In this document: positions 43,421 through 53,671 of the stretch, one piece after another | Numbering within the stretch: the first letter of the stretch is position 1 | Layout of the letters: each line of letters starts with the position of its first letter | Source: Cellvibrio fontiphilus_A | GTDB taxonomy: Bacteria; Pseudomonadota; Gammaproteobacteria; Pseudomonadales; Cellvibrionaceae | Length of the DNA stretch: 64,000 bases | Direction of reading: 5' to 3' | NCBI RefSeq assembly: GCF_042646205.1 | Contig: NZ_JBHRTF010000004.1 | Span: forward strand, 992,001-1,056,000 | Translations under genes and position numbers: made by a program | Notes under the pieces: model-generated | The model's input: the letters and a program-made list of their open reading frames with translations, nothing else | Database searches by the model: none | What the model was told of the DNA's origin: nothing

Positions 43421-44101
43421 GTGTTGACACTTAAATACCAGCGCCTTGAGCAACGCCTTGGCTACTCTTTCTCTGACCAGCGCCAATTACAATTGGCGCT
43501 CACCCACCGCAGCCATGGCGCTAGCAACAATGAACGCCTTGAGTTTTTAGGCGATTCTATTTTGAATTTTATTATCGGTGAGGCGCTGTTCAAGCGTCTG
43601 CCCGATGCCCGCGAAGGCCAACTGAGTAGACTTCGTTCACAAATTGTGAAAGGCGATACCCTCGCATTACTGGCGCGCGAGTTTGAGCTGGGGGACTGCC
43701 TGATTCTTGGCGAAGGTGAATTAAAATCCGGCGGCAAAAGCCGCGATTCTATTTTGGCCGACAGCGTTGAGGCGATCATTGGTGCTATTTATTTGGAAAG
43801 CGGTCTGGATCTCTGTCGCGAGCGAGTGCTCACTTGGTTTGCTCCGCGTCTGAATGAGCTGAGTGCCAATACCAGCGCAAAAGATCCTAAGTCCCGTCTG
43901 CAGGAATATATGCAATCACAGCGTCAGCCGCTGCCTGAATACACAGTTGTAGAGGTGGGCGGTGAAGGGCATGCTCAGGTATTTACTATCGAATGCCGTG
44001 TGGCGCTTGCCAAACAAACCACGCGGGCCACAGCATCCAATCGCCGCGAAGCAGAAAAACAAGCCGCCGCACTCATGTTGTCCCAGTTAAAGATCGATTG
44101 A
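43421..44101 (+). CDS. rnc: Ribonuclease III
   Basis: 226 residues. The catalytic signature NERLEFLGDSIL and DSVEAIIGAIYL (second acidic site) precede a double-stranded RNA-binding domain (about 155-225, SRLQEYMQSQ, ASNRREAEKQAA). It cuts rRNA precursors and other duplex RNA. The start is GTG 43421 (or TTG 43424), three bases after the previous gene, so translation is probably coupled. Confidence 0.96.
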   Translation: MLTLKYQRLEQRLGYSFSDQRQLQLALTHRSHGASNNERLEFLGDSILNFIIGEALFKRLPDAREGQLSRLRSQIVKGDTLALLAREFELGDCLILGEGELKSGGKSRDSILADSVEAIIGAIYLESGLDLCRERVLTWFAPRLNELSANTSAKDPKSRLQEYMQSQRQPLPEYTVVEVGGEGHAQVFTIECRVALAKQTTRATASNRREAEKQAAALMLSQLKID

Positions 44102-44151
44102 TTTGCTCCAATACCCCTGCTGTTTTTATTATCAACCGTGCAGTACTTTTT

Positions 44152-45072
44152 ATGACTTTTCATTCAGACACTGAAGAAGCTTCACCCAGCCGTTGCGGAT
44201 ACGTTGCAATCGTCGGTCGCCCCAACGTGGGCAAATCCACTTTGCTGAACCATATCCTGGGGCAAAAAATCAGTATTACCTCGCGCAAACCGCAAACAAC
44301 CCGCAATGCAGTTGTAGGTATTAAAACTGAAGGCGATGTGCAAATTATTTTTGTTGACACTCCCGGTATGCACTTGGGGCAACAAAAGGCGATCAACCGC
44401 TATATGAATAAAGCGGCTACCAGCGCCATGAAAGATGTGGATGTGGTGGTGTTTGTGGTGGATCGCTTTATTTGGACGGAAGAAGACGAAGCGGTTGCTG
44501 AAAAGTTACAGAATTTGCGCTGCCCGATTATTTTAGCGGTTAATAAAGTCGATCAAATTGAGGATAAAGAAAGCCTGCTTCCTCATTTAAAATTGCTGTC
44601 AGAGAAGTTAAATGTCGCAGAAATTGTGCCTATGTCGGCGCTGCGCAATACTAACTTGGATCGATTGGAGGCGTTGGTTGTCGAGCGTTTGCCCGAAGGA
44701 ATACACATGTATCCCGAGGATCAGATTACCGACCGCAGTTCGCGTTTTATGGCCGCTGAAATTGTGCGTGAAAAAATTACCCGTCAATTGGGTGATGAGC
44801 TGCCCTATGAAATGGCAGTAGAAATTGAAGAATTCAAACAAGAAGGGCATTTACTGAATATATCAGCGCTGATTTTAGTCGAACGCGATGGCCAGAAGAA
44901 AATCCTGATTGGGGATAAAGGCGCGCGCATTAAACTCATTGGTACTGAAGCGCGTATCGATATGGAAAAATTATTTGAGATGAAAATCATGCTCAAATTG
45001 TGGGTCAAGGTTAAGTCCGGTTGGTCGGATGACGAGCGTGCGCTGCGCAGCCTTGGTTACAACGAGTTTTAA
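44152..45072 (+). CDS. era: GTPase Era
   Basis: 306 residues, needed for 16S rRNA maturation. G1 GRPNVGKST, G3 DTPGMH, G4 NKVD, and a C-terminal KH domain (VERDGQKKILIGDKGARIKLIG). The frame stays open upstream to 43993 inside rnc, but homology begins at ATG 44152. It follows rnc after 50 bases and is the usual neighbour. Confidence 0.96.
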   Translation: MTFHSDTEEASPSRCGYVAIVGRPNVGKSTLLNHILGQKISITSRKPQTTRNAVVGIKTEGDVQIIFVDTPGMHLGQQKAINRYMNKAATSAMKDVDVVVFVVDRFIWTEEDEAVAEKLQNLRCPIILAVNKVDQIEDKESLLPHLKLLSEKLNVAEIVPMSALRNTNLDRLEALVVERLPEGIHMYPEDQITDRSSRFMAAEIVREKITRQLGDELPYEMAVEIEEFKQEGHLLNISALILVERDGQKKILIGDKGARIKLIGTEARIDMEKLFEMKIMLKLWVKVKSGWSDDERALRSLGYNEF

Positions 45073-45081
45073 TTGACGATT

Positions 45082-45795
45082 ATGCGTGTTGATTTGCAGC
45101 CCGCATATATTCTCCATACGCGCCCTTACCGCGACACCAGTTTATTAATTGATTTGCTTACGCCTGATTATGGTCGTGTCACTGCTGTGGCACGCGGCGT
45201 GCGCAAAACTAAAACCCCCAAACGCCAATTACTGAATCCGTTTAGTCGCTTGCTGGTTTCCTGGCAGGGCAAAACGGATATGAAGTTGCTCACCCTTTTT
45301 GAATCGGACAATCATTTTCTTTCGCTTACCGCCAATCATCTCTATTCCGGTTTTTATTTAAATGAACTGTTGGTTCGTTTGTTGCCGGAAATGGATAGTC
45401 ATAACGGTATTTTTTACGCTTATGAACACAGTTTAATTACCCTGCAGGCGGGGGCAGACATTGAACCTCTGTTGCGGACTTTTGAGTTTCGCTTGTTGGA
45501 AGAATTGGGTTATGGCTTGGATTTTAGCCAGGATGTTCGCAGTTTTTGCGCTATACAACCCGAAGGTTTTTATGAATGCCATGCGCAGGAAGGTTTTTAC
45601 AGCGCTGCGCCAGATATACCGGAAGAAGCCCTGTTAAAAGGTGAGGTATTGTTGGCGATTGCCCGGGGGGATTATTCCCATGCGGCTACACGCATGGCAG
45701 CAAAAAAATTGGCGCGACGTCTACTCAAACCGCTGCTGGGAAGCCGCCCGCTAAACAGCCGCGCCTTATTTGTTTCGCAAAAACCTGATTTATAA
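45082..45795 (+). CDS. recO: DNA repair protein RecO
   Basis: 237 residues. An N-terminal OB fold (AYILHTRPYRDTSLLIDLLT, GRVTAVARGVR) and a helical C-terminal domain. RecO anneals strands and loads RecA with RecR. ATG 45082 is nine bases after the era stop; a TTG at 45073 adjoins era. pdxJ, its common next gene, is absent; gacS lies convergent 24 bases on. Confidence 0.93.
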   Translation: MRVDLQPAYILHTRPYRDTSLLIDLLTPDYGRVTAVARGVRKTKTPKRQLLNPFSRLLVSWQGKTDMKLLTLFESDNHFLSLTANHLYSGFYLNELLVRLLPEMDSHNGIFYAYEHSLITLQAGADIEPLLRTFEFRLLEELGYGLDFSQDVRSFCAIQPEGFYECHAQEGFYSAAPDIPEEALLKGEVLLAIARGDYSHAATRMAAKKLARRLLKPLLGSRPLNSRALFVSQKPDL

Positions 45796-45819
45796 GCAAT
45801 TGCTTTGGCCTATTGCGCG

Positions 45820-48630
45820 TCAGGCGGGTGTTTGTTCCAGCCCGAATAAAGCATCTATATCTTTGTTGGTTCCCCAGCGAATTAAATCATCCAAAGCGTG
45901 ATTCAGTGCAGGAATGGCATCGCGCGCTTGTTCGTATTGGCCGCTTTGGAATAATTTATCCAGAAGTCCACTGATGTGTTTCAAGCGTGGTACTCCGCAG
46001 TAGCAGCTACTTCCGTAAAGCCGATGGATTAATTCGCCTGCCTCTTCGTGCTGGTTGGCGTCCAGTGCGCTATTAATTTGCTGTTTTTCACTTTCCAGGC
46101 CCGCCAGCAACATGGCCAACATATCCCGCGCCAATGCCGGTTTATTGTTGGCTAGTTTCAGGCATAGTGGAATATCGACTGACCCTGTGTAGTCCTCGGT
46201 AGGAACACTGGGGCGGTTGTTGATGGTTTTGTCTTCAGTTTGAATGACAACTTCTTTTTTTCCAGTCAGTGTGGCCCAGCGATTAATGATATGTGCCAGT
46301 TGTGCTTCATTCACCGGTTTGCTGATGCAATCATCCATTCCTGCGATTAGCAATTCCGCTTTTTGTTCGGTGATGGTGTGTGCTGTAAGCGCGATAATCG
46401 GTGTGCGACGTTTGCCTTGTTCCAGCGCGCGAATTTGCCGTGTTGCTTCCATGCCATCCATGCCCGGCATTTGAATATCCATAAAGATCACATCAAATTC
46501 ATTTTCATTGCAGGCTTCAATCGCTTGTTTACCGCTGCTGGCCTGTACTACTTGTGTATTCAATCCACGCAATAATTCAGAAGCCAATTGCAAGTTGGCG
46601 GGGTTGTCGTCTACCAGCAGTACATTTGCACTTGGGCGCTGCGCTTCTTCATCCTGTTGTTCGCGCACATCTTTAATGTGCAAATCCAGTTGGCGCCCCA
46701 GAGTTTGTAAGAGTGCATCGTAAGCTATAGGTTTATTCACAAATAAAACCCGCGACTTTTCAGCATAGGCGCGGAACAGCCGTTGGTGTGCTGTAGTGCA
46801 ACAGGCAATCAATGTGCAACTAAATTCGCTATGCAACTGTTCGGCGAGATTATTAAGCAGTACGGGAGGAATTTTCCGCTCACCGGGATGAATATCCAAA
46901 ATCAGCAAATCAAAATCTTTATGCTCTGCATGTGCGCTGCGCAGCACGGGGAAACAATCGTGGATGGCTTGAATGCTTTGGGTATTGGCATTCCACTCAT
47001 GCAATAGATTGTTTAATTGCTTAACCGAGGCAGGATTTTCACCGCACAGCAGAATGCGGTATTCACTCAGATTGGCCAGCTGGTTAGGTGCGGGTTGGCG
47101 TTTATCTATACCAAGGCGCGCGGTAAACCAGAAGGTGGAGCCTTTATCGGGTTCACTGACTACACCAATTTCACCGTTCATGCGCTCCACCAAGCCTTTA
47201 CAAATTGCAAGGCCAAGACCTGTGCCTTCGTGTTCGCGACTGCTGGAGGAGTCTGCTTGATTAAAAGGACTAAATAACTGTTCCTGCTCCTCGCGGGTTA
47301 AACCAATACCTTCATCACTGACGCAGACTTTTAATGTGATCTGTGTTTCCTGGCGCTGCAAAATACTCACATCAACAATAATGTTTCCCACGGTGCTGTA
47401 TTTGATTGCGTTGCTGACCAAATTCGAGAGGACTTGTTTAAAGCGCAGGGCATCTCCCAATAAGTTTTTGGGGATACAGGGTTCAACATAATTAATTAAT
47501 TGAAGGTTTTTGTCGTGCGCATCCGGGGCAAAGATATTGAGTACTTCATCAATGGAGTGGCGAATAGGTAAGGGCGCGTAATCCAGTGTAAGTTTGCCGG
47601 ATTCAATTTTTGAAAAATCGAGAATTCCATTAATAACCGTTAGCAAGTTCTGCGCAGAGTCGCGGATAGTTTCCAGATATTCACGCTGCTGTTCGTTGAG
47701 TTCTGTTTTAAGTGCAAGGTTGATAAAACCTAAGATGCCATTCAATGGTGTGCGAATTTCATGGCTGGTATTGGCAAGGAATTCCGATTTAACGCGACTG
47801 GCTTCCAGTGCCTCCTTGCGGGCGAGGTCGAGTTCGACGTTCTGTATTTCAATTGTCTCCAGCGTTTCGCGCAAATCTTCAATGGCGTGATCTATGTGCG
47901 ACTGCATATCTGCTTGGGCAGCTTCCATATAATCTGCCATGGTATTAATGGATTCTGCCAATCCCAAAAATTCGCTGGAATGTTGTGGCTCTACCCGCTC
48001 ATTAAGTCGCCCGCGCGCCAAGCCGCGCACCACATTATTAATATGCTCCAGTGGTTCGGTGATGCGGTAATAAAGTGAGATTGCAAAGTAAGCGCCAATA
48101 ATTAAACACAAAAGAGTAATTGCGATAGTGAGAATGATGGCTTCATGGCGCACCAGGGCGAAGGGAGCCGTTAATAATTCCAGCTCTACCCAACCGAGTG
48201 AGCGGGTATTGTCAGGGCTAACCAGCGGGTGAGAAAAACGTAAGGTGTGATAGTTTCTAACTTCGCCTGGTGTTTGCTGGCTGGGGCTACTGGCGTCATT
48301 GCCGCCCATAAATTGCGGGCCGCTGTGCAAATATTGTTTGCTGTCGGCAAGGTAAATACGCACGGCGCGAATATATGGCTCCTCAATAGAGGCATCCAAT
48401 ATGTGGTGAATTAATTCGGTGTGGTTTTGCTGCACAGGTTTATACAAGAGGTGCGCGGTTTTCTGTGCGAGCAAGCTACCGCGCAGGTCGATAAATTTAT
48501 TAATTTGTGAAATGCACAAATAGCTCAGGCTGGTTGCAATCAAAATGATGATTACAAAGGAGGGAATAAAAATCAGCCGCCAGACATCGGATTTGATATT
48601 GCCGTGTTTCAGTTTGCGAGCAGAATTCAT
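45820..48630 (-). CDS. gacS: Hybrid sensor histidine kinase GacS/BarA
   Basis: 936 residues. Membrane segments at about 18-40 and 163-185 flank a periplasmic domain; HAMP is near 186-240. The HisKA domain has H290 (ANTSHEIRTPLNG), the ATPase has NLVSNAIKYS and DEGIGL. A degenerate receiver-like region follows, then a true receiver (LLVDDNPAN, FMDIQMPGMDG) and a C-terminal HPt domain (ELIHRLYGSSCYCG). This tripartite layout and its neighbour cysM identify GacS, which with GacA controls the Rsm small RNAs and secondary metabolism. ATG 48630 is chosen; the open frame extends further, into the divergent cysM gene. Confidence 0.93.
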   Translation of the reverse strand: MNSARKLKHGNIKSDVWRLIFIPSFVIIILIATSLSYLCISQINKFIDLRGSLLAQKTAHLLYKPVQQNHTELIHHILDASIEEPYIRAVRIYLADSKQYLHSGPQFMGGNDASSPSQQTPGEVRNYHTLRFSHPLVSPDNTRSLGWVELELLTAPFALVRHEAIILTIAITLLCLIIGAYFAISLYYRITEPLEHINNVVRGLARGRLNERVEPQHSSEFLGLAESINTMADYMEAAQADMQSHIDHAIEDLRETLETIEIQNVELDLARKEALEASRVKSEFLANTSHEIRTPLNGILGFINLALKTELNEQQREYLETIRDSAQNLLTVINGILDFSKIESGKLTLDYAPLPIRHSIDEVLNIFAPDAHDKNLQLINYVEPCIPKNLLGDALRFKQVLSNLVSNAIKYSTVGNIIVDVSILQRQETQITLKVCVSDEGIGLTREEQEQLFSPFNQADSSSSREHEGTGLGLAICKGLVERMNGEIGVVSEPDKGSTFWFTARLGIDKRQPAPNQLANLSEYRILLCGENPASVKQLNNLLHEWNANTQSIQAIHDCFPVLRSAHAEHKDFDLLILDIHPGERKIPPVLLNNLAEQLHSEFSCTLIACCTTAHQRLFRAYAEKSRVLFVNKPIAYDALLQTLGRQLDLHIKDVREQQDEEAQRPSANVLLVDDNPANLQLASELLRGLNTQVVQASSGKQAIEACNENEFDVIFMDIQMPGMDGMEATRQIRALEQGKRRTPIIALTAHTITEQKAELLIAGMDDCISKPVNEAQLAHIINRWATLTGKKEVVIQTEDKTINNRPSVPTEDYTGSVDIPLCLKLANNKPALARDMLAMLLAGLESEKQQINSALDANQHEEAGELIHRLYGSSCYCGVPRLKHISGLLDKLFQSGQYEQARDAIPALNHALDDLIRWGTNKDIDALFGLEQTPA

Positions 48631-48763
48631 AACAGAAGAAGCCTTGATGTTGTGCTTATTAATGGGTGGCAATCTGAAGTTGCCCTCAAGTGTTCGCAGG
48701 CAGGGTGTTCGCAGGTAGAATAGCCGCCCCGCGCGCGCCTGTGCAATCATCTCCGAGGTCAGT

Positions 48764-49654
48764 ATGGATTTTCCCACTATTGAAGCATTTGTTGGCAACA
48801 CCCCATTGGTGCGTTTGCAGCGCCTGCCCGGGGCAACCAGCAATACCTTGTTGGTGAAATTGGAGGGCAATAACCCGGCGGGGTCGGTAAAAGACCGCCC
48901 GGCGCTGTCCATGATCAGCCGTGCCGAGTTGCGCGGCGACATCAAACCCGGCGACACACTTATCGAAGCCACCAGTGGTAATACCGGCATTGCGCTGGCG
49001 ATGGTGGCAGCCATTAAAGGTTATCGCATGATTTTAATCATGCCCGATAACTCCACCGCCGAGCGCAAAGCCTCCATGCTGGCTTATGGTGCGGAATTAA
49101 TTCTGGTCAGCAAAGAGGCGGGCATGGAAGGTGCGCGCGATTTAGCGCTGCAAATGCAGGCGCAGGGCAAGGGCAAGGTGTTGGATCAGTTCGGCAACCC
49201 CGATAATCCCTTAGCTCACTACACCACCACTGGCCCCGAGTTGTGGCAACAGACCGGTGGCCGCATTACCCATTTTGTCAGCTCCATGGGCACCACTGGC
49301 ACCATCATGGGCACTTCTCGCTTTCTTAAAGAGCAAAATCCAGCGATTCAAATCATTGGCTTGCAACCTTCGGAAGGCGCACAAATTCCCGGCATTCGCC
49401 GCTGGCCAGAGGCCTACCTGCCCAAAATTTATGAGCGCGACCGCGTGGATGGAATCGTCAATATGCCGCAAGCGCTGGCCGAGCAAACCATGCGCGAGTT
49501 GGCGCGTAGAGAAGGTATTTTCTGTGGCGTATCTTCCGGGGGGGCAGTCGCCGCTGCGCTGGAGTTGAGTCAGCAAGTGGAGAATGCGGTGATTGTGGCA
49601 ATTATTTGTGATCGCGGTGATCGCTATTTGTCGTCGGGTTTGTTTAACCAGTAG
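48764..49654 (+). CDS. cysM: Cysteine synthase B
   Basis: 296 residues, PLP enzyme making cysteine from O-acetylserine with sulfide or thiosulfate. K43 in GSVKDRPALSM binds PLP; EATSGNTGIALA is the substrate loop; SMGTTGTIMG binds the phosphate. Divergent from gacS across 133 bases. Confidence 0.95.
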   Translation: MDFPTIEAFVGNTPLVRLQRLPGATSNTLLVKLEGNNPAGSVKDRPALSMISRAELRGDIKPGDTLIEATSGNTGIALAMVAAIKGYRMILIMPDNSTAERKASMLAYGAELILVSKEAGMEGARDLALQMQAQGKGKVLDQFGNPDNPLAHYTTTGPELWQQTGGRITHFVSSMGTTGTIMGTSRFLKEQNPAIQIIGLQPSEGAQIPGIRRWPEAYLPKIYERDRVDGIVNMPQALAEQTMRELARREGIFCGVSSGGAVAAALELSQQVENAVIVAIICDRGDRYLSSGLFNQ

Positions 49655-49682
49655 CCCTGTTTGTTGATTTGCGTTGGTTTGT

Positions 49683-49700
49683 GGCTAGATTCATCTAGCC
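49683..49700 (+). terminator. Short hairpin between cysM and rlmD
   Basis: GGCTAGA and TCTAGCC pair around TTCA. No T run follows, so it is a weak processing or attenuation candidate at best. Confidence 0.3.
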
Positions 49701-49726
49701 TTCTGTGTACCGCAATGGATTTTCTC

Positions 49727-51256
49727 ATGTCACAAAAAAATGGTAAGACACCCTCTGGTGGCGCGTTTAAAAAAGGTAGTTTGCTCGGCAAAAAGCCGCG
49801 CCCCAAAAAAGCCGACGGCAGTGTGTATGTGCGCGATGATGCGCCGCGCCGCAATCAGCCGCGCCGCAATCAGCCGCGCTCGGCAGACAAGTCGGCGCAG
49901 GCCAGCGCAGTGCCGCAATTTAACAAGCGCTTGGGCGAGTTCACCATTGATCGTTTAAGTCACGATGGTCGCGGTGTGGCTGATCTGGATGGCAAAACTA
50001 TTTTTATCGCTGGCGCCTTGGTTGGCGAACAGGTCAGCGCACGTTTAGTGGAAGAACATGCGCGCTTTATTGATGCGCGGGTCGATCAAGTCATCAGTGC
50101 CGCCCCTGAGCGGGTGTCGCCGCCTTGCGCCCACTATGAGCAGTGTGGCGGTTGTCAGTTGCAGCATATGCAACCGGCGCAACAGTTAGCGATGAAACAA
50201 GAGTCGCTGTTGCAACAGCTCAAGCGCTGGGGCGGTGTGGAGCCAAAGCGAGTGCTGCCGCCGATTAGCCATAGCGATACTGGTTATCGCAGCCGCGCGC
50301 GTCTAGGTGTGTGGTATGAGCAGGACGGCAGTGTCAGTGTGGGGTTTCGTCAGCACTACAGCAATCAAATTACCCAGATCGACCAGTGCTTGGTGTTAGC
50401 GCCGGAATTGAACCAATTACTGGCGCCGCTGCGCGACTGGTTGACGGAATTGCGCGCGGCTAAAGCGGTGACCCATATCGAACTGGTTAAAGGGCAGGGC
50501 GATGACCCAGCCGTTCACCAGAGTGCGATGATTGTGCGCCATACCAAAAAACTGGCCGAGGCGGATTTGGCCGCCCTGGCACTGCTGGCAGAACAACAGC
50601 AGGTCGCTGTTTGGCTTGAGCCAAATGGCAATTTGGGGCTGACGGATTTACAGGGCAACTTCTGCGATCCGCGCCTGCACTACTCAGTGGCGGGTTTGTC
50701 GCTCGCCTATCACCCGCAAGACTTCACCCAAGTCAACCCGCAGATCAACCAGCAGATGGTAGCGCAGGCCTTGGCGCTGCTGGAGCTCAAGCCGCAAGAT
50801 CGCGCCTTGGATTTATTTTGTGGCATCGGCAACTTTACCCTGCCTATGGCGCGCCAATGTGCCGAAGTGGTGGGTATAGAAGCGGTGGAAACCATGGTGC
50901 TGCGCGGGCGCGAGAATGCGGCGGCCTTGGGCATCAACAACGCCAGTTTTATTGCCGCGAACCTCGCGGATATGACCCATACTCAGTTGCAGCGATTGGG
51001 TGGCAACATTAATGCGCTGTTATTAGACCCGCCCCGCGATGGTGCAAAAGACATTATCGCCAGCATCCAGCGCTGGGTGACCGGCAAGCAACTTTCGCCG
51101 CAGCGGATTGTCTATGTGAGCTGCAATCCCGCTACCTTGGCGCGGGATTCCGCATTACTCGCCGAGGCGGGTTATGTACTGGACGCGGTGGGTGTGCTGG
51201 ATATGTTCCCCCACACCCAGCATTTGGAGTCTATGGCGCTGTTTTTGCTGAAATAA
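49727..51256 (+). CDS. rlmD: 23S rRNA (uracil-1939-C5)-methyltransferase
   Basis: 509 residues. A basic low-complexity N terminus of about 60 residues with a repeated RRNQP is followed by a TRAM domain (FTIDRLSHDGRGVADLDGKTIFI). Then come the iron-sulfur cysteines (PPCAHYEQCGGCQLQ) and the methyltransferase domain with DLFCGIGNFTLPMA, LLLDPPRDGA and catalytic Cys in YVSCNPATLARD. ATG 49727 is preferred; ATG 49715 is also possible. The basic extension is longer than in E. coli RlmD. Confidence 0.93.
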   Translation: MSQKNGKTPSGGAFKKGSLLGKKPRPKKADGSVYVRDDAPRRNQPRRNQPRSADKSAQASAVPQFNKRLGEFTIDRLSHDGRGVADLDGKTIFIAGALVGEQVSARLVEEHARFIDARVDQVISAAPERVSPPCAHYEQCGGCQLQHMQPAQQLAMKQESLLQQLKRWGGVEPKRVLPPISHSDTGYRSRARLGVWYEQDGSVSVGFRQHYSNQITQIDQCLVLAPELNQLLAPLRDWLTELRAAKAVTHIELVKGQGDDPAVHQSAMIVRHTKKLAEADLAALALLAEQQQVAVWLEPNGNLGLTDLQGNFCDPRLHYSVAGLSLAYHPQDFTQVNPQINQQMVAQALALLELKPQDRALDLFCGIGNFTLPMARQCAEVVGIEAVETMVLRGRENAAALGINNASFIAANLADMTHTQLQRLGGNINALLLDPPRDGAKDIIASIQRWVTGKQLSPQRIVYVSCNPATLARDSALLAEAGYVLDAVGVLDMFPHTQHLESMALFLLK

Positions 51257-51397
51257 ATGGCTTAAGCAGCGCAGCGCGGGCAACACCTGCCTGTGGCGAA
51301 TACACAAAGTGGTTGGCTTAGCCACCGCTGTCCCAAGGATATAGGTGTCAGCAACCTGCGCGGTTGCCGACCCACAAGAATAAGTAAGGCGAGCCTT
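51257..51397 (+). other. relA leader region
   Basis: 141 bases between rlmD and relA. GTCAGCAACC and GGTTGCCGAC (51347-51371) form a ten-base stem with one mismatch around TGCGC, ending 26 bases before the relA ATG. No T run follows, so it is a leader hairpin of unknown role. Confidence 0.45.
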
Positions 51398-53644
51398 ATG
51401 GTTAAAGTCAGAGCCGATCACCCCATAGCGGCTGATGGTCAGGTGGATATAGATGCCTGGATCGACCGTTTAAACAAATCCCACCTGCAATCGGACACCA
51501 GCCGCACCGAGCTGCGCCGCGCGGCGGAGCTGAGTTTGTCTCTAGTGGATATTCATGCCGACGACGACCACAGCTGGGGCGAGGATTTCTCCTGTTTTCG
51601 TATCGGGCTGGAAATGGCGGAGATTCTGGCCGACTTGCAACTGGATCAAGATGCGCTGATCGCCGCAATTCTGTACCGCGCGGTGCGCGAGCAGAAAATC
51701 ACCCTGCCGGAAGTGCAAAACCGCTTTGGTGATACGGTCGCCAAGTTGGTGAAGGGCGTGCTGCGCATGGCGGCGATCAGCTACCAGCGCAATGAACACG
51801 AAGACCGGGTGCTGGGTTCCCAAGCCGTGGAGCAGGCGGAGAAGATCCGCAAAATGCTGGTGTCCATGGTGGACGATGTGCGGGTTGCACTCATTAAACT
51901 GGCCGAGCGCACCTGTGCGATCCGCTCGGTGAAAAATGCCGAGGCAGATCGCCGCCGCCAAGTGGCGCGCGAGGTGGCTGATATTTACGCGCCGCTTGCC
52001 CATCGTTTAGGCATTGGCCATATCAAATGGGAGCTGGAGGACTTGTCCTTCCGCTACCTGCAGCCGGACGATTACAAACGCATCGCCAAGTTACTGGATG
52101 AACGCCGTTTGGCGCGGCAGGAATATATCGACAACCTGCTTGAACTGCTGCGCAACGAACTTAGAAAAGCCGGGATTGAGGGTTCAGTTGGTGGGCGCGC
52201 CAAACATATTTACAGCATTTGGCGCAAAATGCAGCGCAAAGGCATTCCCTTTTCGCAGGTTTACGACATTCGCGCCGTGCGCATCCTGGTGCCGACAGTG
52301 CGCGACTGTTATGCGGTGCTCGGTATAGTGCACAGCCTCTGGCGCAACATCCCCCACGAGTTCGATGACTACATCGCCTCGCCCAAAGAAAACGGTTATC
52401 GCTCACTGCATACCGCAGTCTGGGGGCCGGAAAACAAGGTATTGGAAATCCAGATTCGCACGCAGGAAATGCACGAGGAGTCGGAACTGGGCGTTTGTGC
52501 GCACTGGCGTTATAAAGGCACAGATACCAAAGCGACCCAGGATGCCTACGAGCAAAAAATCGCTTGGTTGCGGCAGGTGCTGGAGTGGCACGAAGAATTG
52601 GGTGGCGATCCTTCACACCTGCAGGACGACCTGCGTGCGGTGAATCAGGATCGCATCTATGTGTTCACACCCGAAGGCCACGTAGTGGATTTGCCGCGCA
52701 CCGCCACGCCCTTGGATTTTGCCTACAAAATCCACACGGATGTCGGCCATCGCTGCCGCGGTGCCAAGGTGAACAACCGTATAGTGCCGCTCAACTACCA
52801 GCTCACTAACGCTGATCAGGTTGAAATTCTGACCGGCAAGTTGGAATCGCCCAGTCGCGATTGGCTTAACCTGGCGCTGGGTTATGTGAATACCGGCCGC
52901 GCCCGCGCCAAAATCCAGCACTGGTTCAAACAGCAGGCGCGCGATAAAAACATCGCTGAAGGGCAAGCGTTATTGGATCGCGAATTCAAACGCTTGGCCT
53001 TGCTGGATCTGGATTTTGAAGAGCTGGCGCACAAACTGCACTTTAATACGCTGGATGATCTTTACGCGGCGGTTGGCGCCAGTGACATAGGCGTGGGGCA
53101 GGTGCTCAATGCGGCGCAGAAACAGCTGGATGAAGCCCACCCGCAACAGCCGCTAATTCCGCTCAAAACCAGCAAATCTACCCGCCAGAAAAAGGATTCG
53201 GATTTCTACATCGAAGGTGTGGGTAATTTACTGACCCAAATCGCCAACTGCTGTAATCCGGTGCCGGGCGATGCGATTACCGGCTACATCACCCTGGGCA
53301 AGGGCGTTTCCATTCACCGGCAGGACTGTAACAACATTCTGCAGCTGCAGGCCGATGAACCCCAGCGCATCATCAAAGTGGAGTGGGGCGAAACGCCACA
53401 GAGTTTCTATTCGGTGGATATAGTGATCGAAGCCTATGACCGCTACGGTTTGCTCAAGGATATTACGGTGCTGCTGGATACTGAACGCATCAATATTGTG
53501 GCGATGCAAACCCTGTCGGATAAACGCAAAAATACGGTGGATATGCAGGTAACGGTGGAAATTCGCAGCTTTGACGAGCTGAGTCGCATACTCACCAAAC
53601 TCAATCAATTGCCCAACATCGCGTCAGCGCGCCGCAAACACTAG
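51398..53644 (+). CDS. relA: GTP pyrophosphokinase RelA (monofunctional ppGpp synthetase)
   Basis: 748 residues. The HD hydrolase region lacks the His-Asp motif (ILYRAVREQKITL instead). The synthetase domain carries EFDDYIASPKENGYRSLHT; the acidic EFDD matches RelA rather than the RxKD of SpoT. TGS (IYVFTPEGHVVDLPRTATPLDFAY), zinc-finger-like (ANCCNPVPGD) and ACT domains follow. It makes (p)ppGpp on starved ribosomes. ATG 51398 has TAAGG upstream; the longer frame from 51293 lacks support. Confidence 0.96.
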   Translation: MVKVRADHPIAADGQVDIDAWIDRLNKSHLQSDTSRTELRRAAELSLSLVDIHADDDHSWGEDFSCFRIGLEMAEILADLQLDQDALIAAILYRAVREQKITLPEVQNRFGDTVAKLVKGVLRMAAISYQRNEHEDRVLGSQAVEQAEKIRKMLVSMVDDVRVALIKLAERTCAIRSVKNAEADRRRQVAREVADIYAPLAHRLGIGHIKWELEDLSFRYLQPDDYKRIAKLLDERRLARQEYIDNLLELLRNELRKAGIEGSVGGRAKHIYSIWRKMQRKGIPFSQVYDIRAVRILVPTVRDCYAVLGIVHSLWRNIPHEFDDYIASPKENGYRSLHTAVWGPENKVLEIQIRTQEMHEESELGVCAHWRYKGTDTKATQDAYEQKIAWLRQVLEWHEELGGDPSHLQDDLRAVNQDRIYVFTPEGHVVDLPRTATPLDFAYKIHTDVGHRCRGAKVNNRIVPLNYQLTNADQVEILTGKLESPSRDWLNLALGYVNTGRARAKIQHWFKQQARDKNIAEGQALLDREFKRLALLDLDFEELAHKLHFNTLDDLYAAVGASDIGVGQVLNAAQKQLDEAHPQQPLIPLKTSKSTRQKKDSDFYIEGVGNLLTQIANCCNPVPGDAITGYITLGKGVSIHRQDCNNILQLQADEPQRIIKVEWGETPQSFYSVDIVIEAYDRYGLLKDITVLLDTERINIVAMQTLSDKRKNTVDMQVTVEIRSFDELSRILTKLNQLPNIASARRKH

Positions 53645-53671
53645 CCGCGCCGTAAACACTAGGACTCGTTC

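Noticed and set aside
43993..44151. Longer start for era inside rnc
   Set aside because: Era homology begins at 44152; the extension has no domain.
48631..49014. N-terminal extension of gacS by 128 residues
   Set aside because: The extra codons run through the divergent cysM gene; the membrane anchor and family start begin after ATG 48630.
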